Assembly (NCBI GenBank): GCA_019419405.1
Contig: DYAA01000118.1
Coordinates: 1 to 5,766 of the forward strand
Origin: Collinsella sp.
Lineage (GTDB): Bacteria > Actinomycetota > Coriobacteriia > Coriobacteriales > Coriobacteriaceae
DNA length: 5,766 nt
Reading direction: 5' to 3'
The notes under the pieces are model-generated. The model was not told the origin of the DNA. It saw only the letters and a program-made list of their open reading frames with translations, and searched no databases. Shown one piece after another: positions 4,470 through 5,766 of the stretch (its first letter is position 1; the number at the start of each line of letters is the position of its first letter). The translations under genes were made by a program, and so were the position numbers.

Positions 4470-5669
4470 ATGGCTTCCTCCACGAGCTTCATACCGTACC
4501 TATGCGTGGCGGTCGCGGCTTTTATCACGACCTTCCTTACGGTGCCCCTGGTCAAGCGCCTGGCAATCAAGCTCGACGCCGTCGACTATCCTTCCAAGCG
4601 CCGCATCAACACTAAGCCCATCCCGCGCATGGGTGGCACGGCGGTCTTTTTGGGCCTCGTCGTCGCCTGCATTGTTCACATCCTAGGCACCTGGTACCTG
4701 GGCTGGCCGCCCGTTTTGGTACCCCACCCCCGTCTGCACATCAGCTACCCCATACTTGCGCTTTCTTTTACCGTCATCTTTGCGACCGGCGTGATCGACG
4801 ACGTCTACCAGCTCAAGCCCAAGCAAAAGCTGGCCGGCCAGGCCCTCGCCGCGCTCATCGCCTGCGTGGGCGGCCTGCGCATCGGCGTCATCGTCAACCC
4901 GTTTGCTCCTGGCGAGATCATGCTCGGCTGGCTCGCCTACCCCATCACCATTGTCTACCTGGTGGCGTTCACCAACATCATCAACCTTATCGACGGCCTC
5001 GACGGTCTGGCCACGGGCATCTGCGGCATCGCGTCGTTCACCATGTTTTCGATGGCCGTTCTCTCGGGCCGCATCGACGCTGCCGCGCTCTCCATCGCGC
5101 TCTTTGGCGCTTGCCTGGCCTTTTTGCGCTATAACTTCAACCCCGCGAGCATCTTCTTGGGCGACTCGGGGTCGCTGCTTCTGGGCTTTGCGCTGGGTTC
5201 CATCTCGCTGCTCAACGTGAGCCGCACCACCGCGCTCACCTCGCTCATCATCCCGCTCATCGTGGCCGGCGTGCCCATCATCGACACGTTTAGCGCCATC
5301 GTGCGCCGCAAGCGCGCCCACATTAGCATTGGACAGGCCGACAAGGGCCACATCCACCACCGCCTCATTCAAGAGGGCTACAACCAAAAGCAAGCCGTAC
5401 TGCTCATCTACGCCTGGTGCATACTGCTTTCGGCCGGCGCCGCGGCCATCAATCAGGTCGAGGTCCCCATGCGCGTGCTCATCTTTACCGTGCTCGCCAT
5501 TGGCTCGGCGGCCTTCGCCAAGCGCCTGCACCTGTTTGAGCCCGTGCTGCGCCATCATTACAACAAGCGAACGCACGAAGACGAGCTGGTAACCCCCGAC
5601 GACCCCGCCTTTAAGCAGGAGGAACAGGCAGCCGAGGAGCGCAAAGAAGAGCGCCACCACAAGCTCTAG
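4470..5669 (+). CDS. Undecaprenyl-phosphate sugar-1-phosphate transferase, WecA/TagO type
   Basis: This integral membrane enzyme should transfer a sugar-1-phosphate, most likely GlcNAc-1-phosphate from UDP-GlcNAc, to undecaprenyl phosphate, starting lipid-linked assembly of a wall teichoic acid or other envelope glycan. The 399 residues contain about ten or eleven hydrophobic segments and the superfamily motifs: PRMGG (52-56), VIDDVYQLKPKQK (108-120, Asp110/Asp111 for Mg), NLIDGLDGLA (172-181), FLGDSGS (229-235), DTFSAIVRR (272-280) and HIHHRL (294-299). The HxHHR motif separates the WecA/TagO branch from MraY of peptidoglycan synthesis. The C-terminal tail of about 40 residues is highly charged (Glu, Arg, His, Lys) and probably cytoplasmic. 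The ATG at 4470 is preferred because the first membrane segment follows directly, as in homologues; an in-frame GTG at 4422 adds 16 residues. Neither has a clear ribosome binding site. No further glycan genes are in view, so the polymer is unknown. Confidence 0.93.
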   Translation: MASSTSFIPYLCVAVAAFITTFLTVPLVKRLAIKLDAVDYPSKRRINTKPIPRMGGTAVFLGLVVACIVHILGTWYLGWPPVLVPHPRLHISYPILALSFTVIFATGVIDDVYQLKPKQKLAGQALAALIACVGGLRIGVIVNPFAPGEIMLGWLAYPITIVYLVAFTNIINLIDGLDGLATGICGIASFTMFSMAVLSGRIDAAALSIALFGACLAFLRYNFNPASIFLGDSGSLLLGFALGSISLLNVSRTTALTSLIIPLIVAGVPIIDTFSAIVRRKRAHISIGQADKGHIHHRLIQEGYNQKQAVLLIYAWCILLSAGAAAINQVEVPMRVLIFTVLAIGSAAFAKRLHLFEPVLRHHYNKRTHEDELVTPDDPAFKQEEQAAEERKEERHHKL

Positions 5670-5766
5670 GATAAGCTGCCGAGGATGTGCCCAGGCACCG
5701 TTGGCCACGCGCAGCCGCGCCGCACCCATCGCACAAGCCGCCCCTCTCCCACCCCTCGCCTACTTA

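Noticed and set aside
4683..5729. Long minus-strand open frame (348 codons) opposite the WecA/TagO-like gene
   Set aside because: The opposite strand encodes an intact membrane transferase with all motifs; this frame translates to low-complexity Asp/Gly/Arg-rich sequence.
5670..5766. Possible next gene start after the WecA/TagO-like gene
   Set aside because: Short open frames from ATG 5685 or GTG 5687 have no correctly spaced ribosome binding site and encode Pro/Arg/Ser-rich sequence unlike a protein start.

Overview
This GC-rich window looks like chromosomal core DNA from a high-GC anaerobic bacterium. The best guess is a gut coriobacterium such as Collinsella. That guess rests on overall sequence style, strong GC bias at third codon positions, a pyruvate-formate-lyase-activase-type radical SAM enzyme and the intergenic motifs; no marker gene proves it.

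Layout. Positions 1-2852 form a leftward (minus-strand) unit. A consensus promoter (2825-2852) drives tRNA-Ala(CGC) (2739-2811), followed at once by a strong rho-independent terminator (2691-2724). Just past the terminator lie the ribosome binding site and start of a small tail-anchored coiled-coil protein of unknown function (2216-2674). Then come nicotinate phosphoribosyltransferase (629-2134, NAD salvage) and the N-terminal 183 codons of glutamate 5-kinase (549 to the left edge, proline synthesis). Upstream of the tRNA promoter sits a perfect 31-bp inverted repeat (2917-2995), ten bases past the stop codon of a minus-strand PflX/COG1313-like radical SAM protein (3005-3943).

From about 4020 the direction switches. 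A divergent intergenic region carries a weak leftward promoter for the radical SAM gene and a rightward promoter for a probable structured noncoding RNA (about 4092-4237) ending in a terminator-like hairpin. The fold suggests a dedicated RNA rather than a simple leader; its class (6S-like, raiA-like or other) cannot be settled by eye. After a 232-base gap with one further hairpin comes a complete membrane sugar-phosphate transferase of the WecA/TagO/MraY superfamily (4470-5669, plus strand), which should start synthesis of an undecaprenyl-linked cell-envelope glycan. The last 97 bases hold no supportable gene.

The protein genes are mostly housekeeping and do not form one pathway. The least explained elements are the long palindrome, the structured RNA candidate, and the tRNA-terminator-gene arrangement. 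I see no CRISPR array, insertion sequence, phage gene or toxin-antitoxin pair.
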